A DNA stretch of 64,000 nucleotides, taken from assembly GCA_017397925.1 (NCBI GenBank), contig JAFQHO010000029.1, forward strand, positions 62,001-126,000, written 5' to 3'. The position numbers and the translations under genes were made by a program. The stretch is from Ruminococcus sp. GTDB taxonomy: Bacteria > Bacillota > Clostridia > Oscillospirales > Ruminococcaceae. How positions within the stretch are numbered: the first letter of the stretch is position 1; every line of letters starts with the position of its first letter. Under the pieces are notes generated by a model, which worked only from the letters and a program-made list of their open reading frames with translations, was not told where the DNA came from and did no database searches. Of this stretch, positions 41,804-48,886 are shown piece by piece.

Positions 41804-43093
41804 ATGATTGATATTAAATTTTTAAGAACAAATCCAGATGTAGTAAAGGAAAACATTAAGAAGAAGTTCCAGGATTCAAAGATTGAACTTGTTGACAAGG
41901 TAATTGAACTTGATGAGCAGTACCGTAAAACTAAAGTTGAATGTGATAATCTGCGTAACCAGCGTAAGGTTAAGAGTAAGGAAATCGGCGGATTTATGGC
42001 AAAGGGAATGAAAGAAGAGGCTGAGGCTGCTAAGGCTGAGGTTGCACAGCTTGGTGTTAAGCTTACAGAAATGGAAGAGCTTGAAGTCAAGCTTGAAGCT
42101 GATATCCGCGAAATTATGCTTGTTATCCCAAATATAATCGACGATTCCGTGCCGATAGGCAAGGATGACAGCGAAAATGTTGAGGTTGAGCGTTTCGGAG
42201 AGCCTTTCGTTCCAGAGTTTGAGGTTCCTTATCATGTTGACATTATGGAAAAAGTCAACGGTATTGACCTTGATAGCGCAAGAAAAACAAGCGGTAATGG
42301 TTTTTACTATCTTTGCGGCGATATAGCACAACTCCAGAGCTGCATTCTTTCTTATGCCCGTGACTTTATGATCGATAAGGGATTTACTTATTATATTCCA
42401 CCATTTATGATAAGAAGCGATGTTGTTACAGGCGTAATGAGCTTTGCTGAAATGGAAGGTATGATGTACAAGATTGAGGGCGAAGATTTATACCTCATCG
42501 GTACATCTGAACATTCAATGATTGGTAAATTTATCGACACAATCGTACCGGAAGGCGAACTTCCTAAGACTCTTACAAGTTATTCACCTTGTTTCCGTAA
42601 GGAAGTTGGTGCGCACGGTATCGAGGAACGTGGAGTTTACCGTATACACCAGTTTGAAAAGCAGGAAATGATAGTAGTTTGCAAACCTGAGGAGTCAATG
42701 GATTGGTTCCACAAGCTTTACAGCTATACTGTTGAATTCTTCCGCACTCTCGATATCCCTGTTCGTACTCTTGAATGTTGTTCAGGCGATTTGGCTGACC
42801 TTAAGGTTAAGTCTATCGACGTTGAAGCCTGGTCACCTCGTCAGAAAAAATATTTCGAGGTAGGAAGCTGTTCAAACCTTGGAGATGCACAGGCTCGCCG
42901 TCTGAAAATCCGTGTTAAGGGCGAGGACGGAAACAAGTATTTCGCCCACACCCTCAACAATACTGTTGTAGCTCCTCCAAGAATGCTTATTGCATTCCTT
43001 GAAAACAATCTGAATGAGGACGGAAGTATCAGAATTCCCGAAGCATTAAGACCTTATATGCGCAAGGATATTATTGCAGTTCCAGAAAAGTAA
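41804..43093 (+). CDS. serS: Seryl-tRNA synthetase
   Basis: 429 residues. N-terminal long coiled-coil arm (about residues 28-105, KVIELDEQYRKTKVECDNLR onward) that reads the long variable arm of tRNA-Ser; class II core with the motif 2 region FRKEVGAHGIEERGVYRIHQ and a motif 3 arginine in NNTVVAPPRMLIAFLEN. It shares the parAB transcript. AAGGAG precedes it; no T-box is present. Confidence 0.96.
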   Translation: MIDIKFLRTNPDVVKENIKKKFQDSKIELVDKVIELDEQYRKTKVECDNLRNQRKVKSKEIGGFMAKGMKEEAEAAKAEVAQLGVKLTEMEELEVKLEADIREIMLVIPNIIDDSVPIGKDDSENVEVERFGEPFVPEFEVPYHVDIMEKVNGIDLDSARKTSGNGFYYLCGDIAQLQSCILSYARDFMIDKGFTYYIPPFMIRSDVVTGVMSFAEMEGMMYKIEGEDLYLIGTSEHSMIGKFIDTIVPEGELPKTLTSYSPCFRKEVGAHGIEERGVYRIHQFEKQEMIVVCKPEESMDWFHKLYSYTVEFFRTLDIPVRTLECCSGDLADLKVKSIDVEAWSPRQKKYFEVGSCSNLGDAQARRLKIRVKGEDGNKYFAHTLNNTVVAPPRMLIAFLENNLNEDGSIRIPEALRPYMRKDIIAVPEK

Positions 43094-43104
43094 ATATTAA
43101 GCAT

Positions 43105-43140
43105 AAGCGGAATGGCTGCAATATGTCATTCCGCTTCTTT
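43105..43140 (+). terminator. Terminator after serS
   Basis: AAGCGGAATG / CATTCCGCTT stem with a 12-base loop and a short T-run. It overlaps the 3' end of the convergent small ORF. Confidence 0.75.
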
Positions 43141-43227
43141 ATCAGCAGTTTTGGCAACAGTACAAAGGCACATGGTTACAACACCTACAGTACCGCCAAG
43201 CATAGTTCCTAAAACAAAACCAATCAA
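43126..43227 (-). CDS. 33-residue membrane peptide, DUF3789-like
   Basis: Reads (M)IGFVLGTMLGGTVGVVTM then CLCTVAKTADKEAE, one transmembrane helix with small residues, a CxC pair and a charged tail; this matches the DUF3789 micro-proteins seen in gut Firmicutes. TTG 43227 is preceded by a near-perfect GGGGAGGTGA. That RBS is the 3' arm of a strong terminator-like hairpin. Function unknown. It lies downstream of and co-oriented with the redox operon, and its stop overlaps the serS terminator. Confidence 0.7.
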   Translation of the reverse strand: MIGFVLGTMLGGTVGVVTMCLCTVAKTADKEAE

Positions 43228-43270
43228 AAAAATCACCTCCCCTTATAGTATGCACTATACAGGGGAGGTG
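43226..43270 (-). terminator. Terminator hairpin of the fprA-ftrB-trxA operon whose 3' arm is a ribosome binding site
   Basis: Minus strand 5' arm CACCTCCCCT + TATAGT-type extension (43270-43261, 43259-43254), loop 43253-43250, 3' arm ACTATA + AGGGGAGGTG (43249-43234): 16 bp with one bulged base (43260), followed by A and seven Us (43232-43226). The Shine-Dalgarno of the small ORF is fully paired in the stem, and the U-tract runs into its TTG start codon. Confidence 0.8.
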
Positions 43271-43291
43271 TAGTCATTTTTTCAATTATTT

Positions 43292-43606
43292 TCAGATTTC
43301 AATCATCTTCATAATATCTGATTTCTCTTTGTATCCAACGGAAATATTGTGAATAGCTCCATCTTTTACAGCAACAAGCATAGGAATACTTTCACAGCGG
43401 AAAGCAGCTGCAAGCTCAGGCTGTTCGTCTACATTAATTTTGCCCACTTTTACTTTTCCAGCCATTTCCTCGGCAATTTCGGCAACAGTCGGAGCAATCA
43501 TCATACAGGGACCGCACCAGCTTGCCCATAGATCAAGGAGGACAATTCCCTTGTAATTACGTACTTCCTCATCAAAATTCTCTTTAGTAATTGTAATTTC
43601 AGCCAT
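43292..43606 (-). CDS. trxA: Thioredoxin
   Basis: 104 residues with active site WASWCGPC (Cys31 and Cys34) and the cis-Pro loop ESIPMLVAV. Disulfide reductase of the cytoplasm. ATG 43606 has AAGGAG; the stop codon of ftrB lies one base upstream, so translation is coupled. Reduced in this operon presumably by the ferredoxin-dependent FtrB rather than by NADPH-TrxB, which is not in the window. Confidence 0.93.
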   Translation of the reverse strand: MAEITITKENFDEEVRNYKGIVLLDLWASWCGPCMMIAPTVAEIAEEMAGKVKVGKINVDEQPELAAAFRCESIPMLVAVKDGAIHNISVGYKEKSDIMKMIEI

Positions 43607-43607
43607 A

Positions 43608-43805
43608 TCATTTCTCCTTATAGTAAAGCATACAGTGGCAGAATCCCTCAAAATCGGGGTCAGCGATTTGTTCGCGGAACTCTTTGCACATACATTTATT
43701 TTCAGGTGTTTTAGCAAGTCGGCAGGGGCAGTAGCCGTCTTTTTTTTCAAGGCCCTCTTTAATTCTTGCCACAACAGCCTCATCTGGATTGAGTTTTACT
43801 TTCAT
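43608..43805 (-). CDS. Ferredoxin-thioredoxin reductase catalytic subunit-like protein
   Basis: 65 residues with six cysteines in three CxC pairs: C26/C28 (YCPCR), C38/C40 (CMCKEF) and C56/C58 (FCHC). These are the 4Fe-4S ligands and redox-active disulfide of the ferredoxin:thioredoxin reductase beta family. The spacing (9 and 15 residues between pairs) differs from the plant form but fits clostridial homologues. There is no variable (alpha) subunit nearby. It should pass electrons from ferredoxin to the adjacent thioredoxin. AAGGTGAC precedes ATG 43805. Confidence 0.85.
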   Translation of the reverse strand: MKVKLNPDEAVVARIKEGLEKKDGYCPCRLAKTPENKCMCKEFREQIADPDFEGFCHCMLYYKEK

Positions 43806-43814
43806 AATGTCACC

Positions 43815-44972
43815 TTATTTCAGAAGCTCCTCTGCAAGAGCATCAATCTGAGCAATATTTTCTGGTTTAAGAGCAGATTTTATTGAAACAATTGTTTCTG
43901 TGAACTTAATATCCTTTGATTTTTCAAACTTAGCTTTAATACGCTTAGCTGCCATAGCAGCCCAGGAGCCGTTTTCAATAATACCGATAGTGCGGTTCTG
44001 ATAATTTCTTTCGACCAGTGCATCAATGTACTGATTCATAAAAGGAAACATTTCGCCGTTATAGGTTGTAGTAGCAAGAACGATTTTACCATAGCGGAAA
44101 CCATCCTCAACGCATTCAGCCATATCTTCGCGTGCAAGGTCAGCAATAGCAACCTTAGGACAACCTTTTTCAATAAGTTTATCACGGAGCAGCTCAGCTG
44201 CTTTTTTTGTATTGCCATAAACTGAGGTATATGCGATGAAAATTCCCTCTGATTCAACGCCATAGCCAGACCAGGTATTATAGAGGTCTAAGTAATAACC
44301 AAGATTTTTGGTAAGAATTGGACCGTGGAGAGGGCAGATAGTCTGAATATCAAGAGCGGCTGCTTTTTTCAGCAGAGCCTGTACCTGCATTCCATATTTA
44401 CCAACAATACCGAAGTAGTAGCGGCGTGCCTCGCAAGCCCATTCTTCTTCAATGTCCAATGCGCCGAATTTTCCGAAAGCGTCAGCGGAGAAAAGTACTT
44501 TATCTGTATTGTCATAGGTCAGCATAACTTCAGGCCAATGCACCATAGGAGCAGTTACAAAGGTCAGTTCACGATTTCCCAGTGAGAGTTTTTCGCCTTC
44601 TTTAACAGTAAGAGTGTTTGGAAGTTCAAGGTCGGGGAAGAAAGCATGAAGCATATCAAAGGTTTTAACATTACCTACAATTACTGCATTAGGATATTTG
44701 TTAATAAATTTATCTATACAAGCGGAGTGGTCAGGTTCCATATGCTGAATAATCAAATAGTCAGGAGACTTATCACCAAGTACCTCAGCGATATTATCAA
44801 GCCACTGATTGCCAAATTTTATATCAACAGAATCAAGAACAGCAGTTTTCTCATCAACAACTACATATGAATTATATGCCATACCGTTTGGCACGACGTA
44901 CTGTCCTTCAAACAGGTCGAGTTCGTGGTCGTTTACTCCCACATAGAATATATTTTCTTTGATATTGTTCAT
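43815..44972 (-). CDS. Flavodiiron protein FprA (A-type)
   Basis: 385 residues. N-terminal beta-lactamase-like diiron domain: HMEPDHS, the third ligand region APMVHWPEVM, DAFGKFG and the last histidine in CPLHGP. C-terminal flavodoxin domain starts GIFIAYTSVYGNTKKAAELL (FMN phosphate loop). Reduces O2 to water (or NO to N2O), protecting anaerobes. ATG 44972 lies 8 bases after GAGG; ATG 44978 is too close. First gene of a compact operon with ftrB and trxA. A weak promoter (TTTTAT-17-TATAAT, 45037-45065) precedes it. Confidence 0.93.
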   Translation of the reverse strand: MNNIKENIFYVGVNDHELDLFEGQYVVPNGMAYNSYVVVDEKTAVLDSVDIKFGNQWLDNIAEVLGDKSPDYLIIQHMEPDHSACIDKFINKYPNAVIVGNVKTFDMLHAFFPDLELPNTLTVKEGEKLSLGNRELTFVTAPMVHWPEVMLTYDNTDKVLFSADAFGKFGALDIEEEWACEARRYYFGIVGKYGMQVQALLKKAAALDIQTICPLHGPILTKNLGYYLDLYNTWSGYGVESEGIFIAYTSVYGNTKKAAELLRDKLIEKGCPKVAIADLAREDMAECVEDGFRYGKIVLATTTYNGEMFPFMNQYIDALVERNYQNRTIGIIENGSWAAMAAKRIKAKFEKSKDIKFTETIVSIKSALKPENIAQIDALAEELLK

Positions 44973-45065
44973 TTTCATTACCTCGCTTTTATTATTGTCT
45001 TGTTATATATTAAAATTCATTTTCTTTTCTGAATTTATTATATCATATTTCGCTGTAAAATAAAA

Positions 45066-45221
45066 GTGATAATTGCAACAATTACAAAAAATATTGAGCA
45101 CTCCCCTTGAATTATATTGCTTTGGATAAAAATAGCTGTATTGCAACCGGGGGAGTGGGGGGAGGAGGGATGGATTAGTATTATATTGCTGTAGGGGAGT
45201 GTTCCATATGGAACATTTTTC
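45066..45221. other. Gene-free region between fprA and the kinase gene, with G-rich tract and palindrome
   Basis: Contains CACTCCCCT (45099-45107) and its inverted partner AGGGGAGTG (45193-45201); direct copies of ATTATATTGCT (about 45111 and 45180); and a run of G-tracts (45148-45170) able to form a G-quadruplex on the plus strand, unusual in this AT-rich DNA. A short minus-strand ORF here lacks coding character. The parS-like palindrome is listed separately. Confidence 0.5.
45200..45215. promoter_or_regulatory. Perfect palindrome TGTTCCATATGGAACA upstream of the kinase-like gene
   Basis: Self-complementary 16-mer related to the degenerate parS-like site at 39989. Ends 6 bases before the -35 of the following promoter, so it could be an operator or a variant ParB/Noc site. 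Confidence 0.6.
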
Positions 45222-45250
45222 TTGACACTTTATTTGTACTATGATAAAAT
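45222..45250 (+). promoter_or_regulatory. Promoter of the kinase-permease cluster
   Basis: TTGACA (45222-45227), 17-base spacer, TAAAAT (45245-45250). Confidence 0.8.
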
Positions 45251-45286
45251 TATATAGGAAGTAATTCAATGAAAAGAGGGTTGAAA

Positions 45287-45868
45287 ATGAACCGTATTTT
45301 TTACATAATGGGAAAAAGTTCCAGTGGAAAGGATACCATTTACAAAAGGATTATGAATGAAATGGAATTGATTCCAATAGTGCTTTATACAACACGTCCG
45401 ATGCGTGAGAATGAAGTGCAGGGGAGAGAGTATCACTTTGTTGACCGTAACTGTTTTGAAAATATGAAATCAGCAGGGGAGGTAATAGAGGAACGTATTT
45501 ACAATACAATTCACGGTGAGTGGATTTATTTCACATCAAGGGACAGTATCAGTTTTGAAAAAGGTGACTGTATTGGAATAGGTACTCTTGAAAGCTATGT
45601 GAAGCTAAAGGAGTGTTTCGGCGATTCAGTAGTGCCGATATATATTGAAGTAGAGGATGGCATAAGACTTGCAAGAGCAGTTGAGCGTGAACGGCTCCAG
45701 ACTTCACCTAAGTATGCAGAGCTTTGCAGAAGATTTCTTGCAGATTGCGAGGACTTTTCCGAGGAAAAGTTAATAGCTGCAGGAATTGCAAAGCGTTTCT
45801 CAAATGACAGTGATATTGAGGAATGCATAAATAAAATAAAACTGGAGATGAAAACTTGGAAAGAGTAA
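45287..45868 (+). CDS. Guanylate-kinase-like nucleotide kinase (Gmk paralogue)
   Basis: 193 residues. P-loop GKSSSGKD at residues 9-16, then a guanylate-kinase-like substrate segment LYTTRPMRENEVQGREYHFV. The rest (EERIYNTIHGEWIYFTSRDS) departs from canonical Gmk, so this is likely a paralogue with uncertain substrate rather than the essential enzyme. ATG 45287 has GAGGG upstream; ATG 45269 with AGGAAG is an alternative adding six residues. The gene overlaps the start of the permease by 13 bases. Confidence 0.82.
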   Translation: MNRIFYIMGKSSSGKDTIYKRIMNEMELIPIVLYTTRPMRENEVQGREYHFVDRNCFENMKSAGEVIEERIYNTIHGEWIYFTSRDSISFEKGDCIGIGTLESYVKLKECFGDSVVPIYIEVEDGIRLARAVERERLQTSPKYAELCRRFLADCEDFSEEKLIAAGIAKRFSNDSDIEECINKIKLEMKTWKE

Positions 45869-46971
45869 AAAAATTCATAAAAGACCAGCCTGTACTTGTA
45901 ATAGCATTTATTGCGGCATTGGCAACAGTATTTATAATTCCCCCTGACAGCGGCTACAAGGATTATATAAATCCCACAGTGCTGATACAGCTTTTCTGTC
46001 TTATGACAGCGGTGGGAGGATTTCGTAGCGTAGGCATATTTGAAAAATTAACAGCAGTACTTCTGAAAAAAGCAGGCAGTATAAGACGCTTAGGAATAAT
46101 ATTCACAATCGTCTGCTTTTTTACCTCAATGCTTGTGACTAATGATGTGGCACTTATAACCTTTGTACCGCTGACATTAATGGTATTCGACAGGATAAAA
46201 GATGAAAAAAGCCGTATACTTACAATTGTACTTGAAACGGCGGCGGCAAATCTTGGAAGTATGGTAACGCCATTCGGTAATCCACAGAATTTATTTATCT
46301 ATGATAAATACAAGCTAACTCTGGGCGATTTCTTCGGTACAATGCTTCCTTCAGCGACGGTGAGTCTTGTACTTCTGCTGCTTATATGCCTGCTGCTGCC
46401 TCGGTCAGAATGCAGCAATGAGTCGGCTGATAAAACTGATATTTCAAAGGGAAAAACAACGATTTATGCAATTTTGTTTATCATATGCCTTTTATCGGTA
46501 TTCCGTGTAATTCCCGATTGGGTATGTCTTATAATCGCAGTTGTAACCGCATTAATAACAAATTACAGACTGTTGTTTAAAGTAGATTATGGACTTCTTG
46601 CCACATTTGTGTGTTTCTTTATATTCGTTGGAAATATCGCCCGTGTTGACACTGTAAAAGACTTCGTTTCAGGAATTCTGGCTGAAAGAGAGTTTGTGGT
46701 TTCTGTTGCACTGTCACAGATTATAAGCAACGTTCCAGCAGCAGTAATGCTTTCAGGCTTCACAGATAACGGAAAAGAGCTTCTTCTCGGTGTAAATCTC
46801 GGTGGCTTAGGAACAATCATCGCTTCCCTTGCAAGCCTTATTTCATTTCAGTACTACAAAGCTTCTGAGGGAGCAAAATCTCTGCGATATATTGGAGTTT
46901 TTACTTTAGTCAATGTTGCATTACTGGCTGTGCTTTCAGTATTTACCGTTATAATTCGCAGTATGGGGTGA
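45856..46971 (+). CDS. SLC13/ArsB-NhaD superfamily anion permease
   Basis: 371 residues, about ten helices. Motifs of the ion-transporter superfamily: the first half repeat LVTNDVALITFVPLTL and GNPQNLFIYDKY, the second ISNVPAAVMLSG. Substrate may be a dicarboxylate, sulfate or similar anion; it is too diverged to name. TTG 45856 is the start, with GGAG at 45844-45847, overlapping the kinase gene's end. The next gene starts at its stop codon. Confidence 0.8.
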   Translation: MERVKKFIKDQPVLVIAFIAALATVFIIPPDSGYKDYINPTVLIQLFCLMTAVGGFRSVGIFEKLTAVLLKKAGSIRRLGIIFTIVCFFTSMLVTNDVALITFVPLTLMVFDRIKDEKSRILTIVLETAAANLGSMVTPFGNPQNLFIYDKYKLTLGDFFGTMLPSATVSLVLLLLICLLLPRSECSNESADKTDISKGKTTIYAILFIICLLSVFRVIPDWVCLIIAVVTALITNYRLLFKVDYGLLATFVCFFIFVGNIARVDTVKDFVSGILAEREFVVSVALSQIISNVPAAVMLSGFTDNGKELLLGVNLGGLGTIIASLASLISFQYYKASEGAKSLRYIGVFTLVNVALLAVLSVFTVIIRSMG

Positions 46972-46972
46972 A

Positions 46973-47929
46973 ATGATGTTTATAGAAAACCTTCGTTTCA
47001 GCCTCAATGCCTCTGTGCCGATTGTGCTGATGATGATATTCGGCTATATATGCAGAAAGGTTGATTTACTGGACGACCATACAACGGCAAAGATAAACAA
47101 ATTCACGTTCAGAGCAGCATTGCCCTCTCTGCTGTTTATGGATTTATCAACAGCGGATTTTCGTGCTGTATGGGACGGAAAGCTTGTGGGATTCTGCGTT
47201 ATAGTCACATTTTTTAGCGTAGGTATAGCAGTTGTGTACTCTCTTTTTCACAAGGATAAAGCAGAAAGAGGAGAGATAATACAAGCGTCCTATAGAAGCT
47301 CCGCAGCTATACTTGGCATAGCCTTTGTAAAGAATATCTATGGCGAATCATTAATGGCGGCGCTGATGATAGTGGGAACTGTACCTATATACAATATTAT
47401 AGCGGTGGCAGTTCTTGCTGCAACATCCCCAGAGAAAAAAGGGGAGAGCAAAAAGGAGCTTTTTCTTGATACATTAAAGGGTGTTGTAACAAATCCTATT
47501 ATAATAGGTATAGCAGCAGGTATTATATGGTCACTGCTGAAAATCCCACAGCCCGTAATAATGTCGAAAACCATATCATATATGGGTAATATGGCAACAC
47601 CACTTTCTCTCATTGCATTAGGAGCCTCATTCAAGACAAGTGAGGCTAAAAGTAAAGTTGGTGTAACTGTAGGTATATGCTTTATAAAGCTTATATTATT
47701 CTGCGGAATTTTCCTCCCCATTGCGGTGAGTATGGGATTTCGCGGTGAAAAGCTTGTGGCAATTCTTGTAATGCTTGGAAGTGCTACAACGGGCAGCTGT
47801 TTTGTAATGGTAAAAAATTTCGGGCATAAGGGAACGATTACAGCTTTTTCAGTAATGCTGACAACTATAGGCTCTGCTTTTACACTGACATTGTGGCTGT
47901 TTTTGCTCAGAACACTGGAGTACATATAA
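46973..47929 (+). CDS. AEC family (auxin efflux carrier-like) transporter
   Basis: 318 residues, about ten helices: N-terminal APIVLMMIFGYICRKVDLLD-like segment (SVPIVLMMIFGYICRKVDLL), then INKFTFRAALPSLLF, and a second half with PLSLIALGASF and LGSATTGSCFVMVKNFG. Family members export organic acids or malonate-type anions. Two ATGs in tandem (46973, 46976) follow GGGGTG; the second has the better spacing. Probably cotranscribed with the SLC13-like permease, suggesting paired import and export of an anion. Confidence 0.85.
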   Translation: MMFIENLRFSLNASVPIVLMMIFGYICRKVDLLDDHTTAKINKFTFRAALPSLLFMDLSTADFRAVWDGKLVGFCVIVTFFSVGIAVVYSLFHKDKAERGEIIQASYRSSAAILGIAFVKNIYGESLMAALMIVGTVPIYNIIAVAVLAATSPEKKGESKKELFLDTLKGVVTNPIIIGIAAGIIWSLLKIPQPVIMSKTISYMGNMATPLSLIALGASFKTSEAKSKVGVTVGICFIKLILFCGIFLPIAVSMGFRGEKLVAILVMLGSATTGSCFVMVKNFGHKGTITAFSVMLTTIGSAFTLTLWLFLLRTLEYI

Positions 47930-47984
47930 TACCAATCCCTGAACAATAGTAGACAAATCTAATGGCATAAATGCTGTATATCAT
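47907..47984 (-). CDS. Possible 25-residue micro-ORF with strong ribosome binding site
   Basis: ATG 47984 follows GAGGAGG (47991-47997). The peptide MIYSIYAIRFVYYCSGIGI and ICTPVF is hydrophobic. The start and RBS sit inside a 9-bp inverted repeat (CCAATCCCT 47932-47940 / AGGGATTGG 48005-48013) that lies after the AEC gene. There is no known family and no promoter was identified. It may be fortuitous. Confidence 0.25.
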   Translation of the reverse strand: MIYSIYAIRFVYYCSGIGIICTPVF

Positions 47985-48034
47985 CGTTGTCCTCCTCACA
48001 TTTTAGGGATTGGCATAAAATCTCGCTTTAATTA

Positions 48035-48063
48035 TTGAATTTTTCAATTATATGTGATATAAT
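48035..48063 (+). promoter_or_regulatory. Promoter of birA
   Basis: TTGAAT (48035-48040), 17-base spacer, TATAAT (48058-48063). Confidence 0.8.
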
Positions 48064-48079
48064 AAATAAAGGTAAATTT

Positions 48080-48886
48080 ATGAAAAATACAAATCAGCTT
48101 TCAGCGGAGCGAATAACCGCTTTTAATACGTCGGATAATATGAGGGGCGAAATAATTGTATTTGATATGCTTTCCTCAACGAATACCTATGCAAAGGAGC
48201 TTGCGGCAAAAGGTGCGGCTAACGGTACAATAGTTATTGCAGAGTACCAGACAGGCGGCAAGGGCAGACTTGGCAGACGTTTCGAATCGCCATCGGGTGT
48301 AGGTCTGTATATGAGTGTTATAATCCGCCCTGTTTTCGATATTTCCCTTGCGCCAATGATAACCTCTGCTGCCGCAGTGGCCGCCGCAGAGGCTGTTGAA
48401 AAGCTGTGCGGTGCGGATATCTGCATAAAATGGGTAAACGATTTATATCTCAATGGAAGAAAAATATGCGGAATACTTACAGAAGCCGCATTAAATCCAA
48501 ATCTGAGAAAGCTGGACTATGCTGTTATTGGTATTGGAATAAACGTCCGTAAATGTGAATTTCCCGATGAAATCAAAGATATTGCTACATCAATAGAAGC
48601 TGAAACGGGAAAGATAATTGACAGAAACAAGCTTTGCGGAGAAATCCTTAGCAGACTTGAATATTACATTATGAATATAGAAAAAAAGTCACATCTTGGT
48701 GAATACCGTCGCCGTGAGCTTCTCACGGGAAATCATATAACGGCAAATACAGGCGGTGAAGCTGTTGAAGGCTATGCTCTAGGGATAGATGACAACGCAA
48801 ACCTCATACTGAGACTTTCCGACGGAAGTGAAAAAAGTCTTGTTTCGGGAGAAGCCAATCTGTGCCGTATAAAAAGGAGGCAGTAA
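48080..48886 (+). CDS. birA: Biotin--[acetyl-CoA-carboxylase] ligase, without DNA-binding domain
   Basis: 268 residues. Monofunctional biotin protein ligase: SSTNTYAKELAAKGAANGT, GGKGRLGRRFESPSGVGLYMS (biotinyl-AMP loop), KWVNDLYLNGRKICGILTEA and GIGINV. There is no N-terminal helix-turn-helix, so it is not a repressor. The C-terminal SH3-like subdomain contains GYALGIDDNANLILRLSDG. ATG 48080 has AAAGGT upstream. The next gene starts at its stop codon. Confidence 0.93.
   Translation: MKNTNQLSAERITAFNTSDNMRGEIIVFDMLSSTNTYAKELAAKGAANGTIVIAEYQTGGKGRLGRRFESPSGVGLYMSVIIRPVFDISLAPMITSAAAVAAAEAVEKLCGADICIKWVNDLYLNGRKICGILTEAALNPNLRKLDYAVIGIGINVRKCEFPDEIKDIATSIEAETGKIIDRNKLCGEILSRLEYYIMNIEKKSHLGEYRRRELLTGNHITANTGGEAVEGYALGIDDNANLILRLSDGSEKSLVSGEANLCRIKRRQ

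Noticed and set aside
45003-45269. 88-codon minus-strand ORF upstream of fprA
   Set aside because: Biased toward Tyr, Asn and Phe, no ribosome binding site, spans the promoter, palindrome and G-rich tract; looks like chance reading of non-coding DNA.
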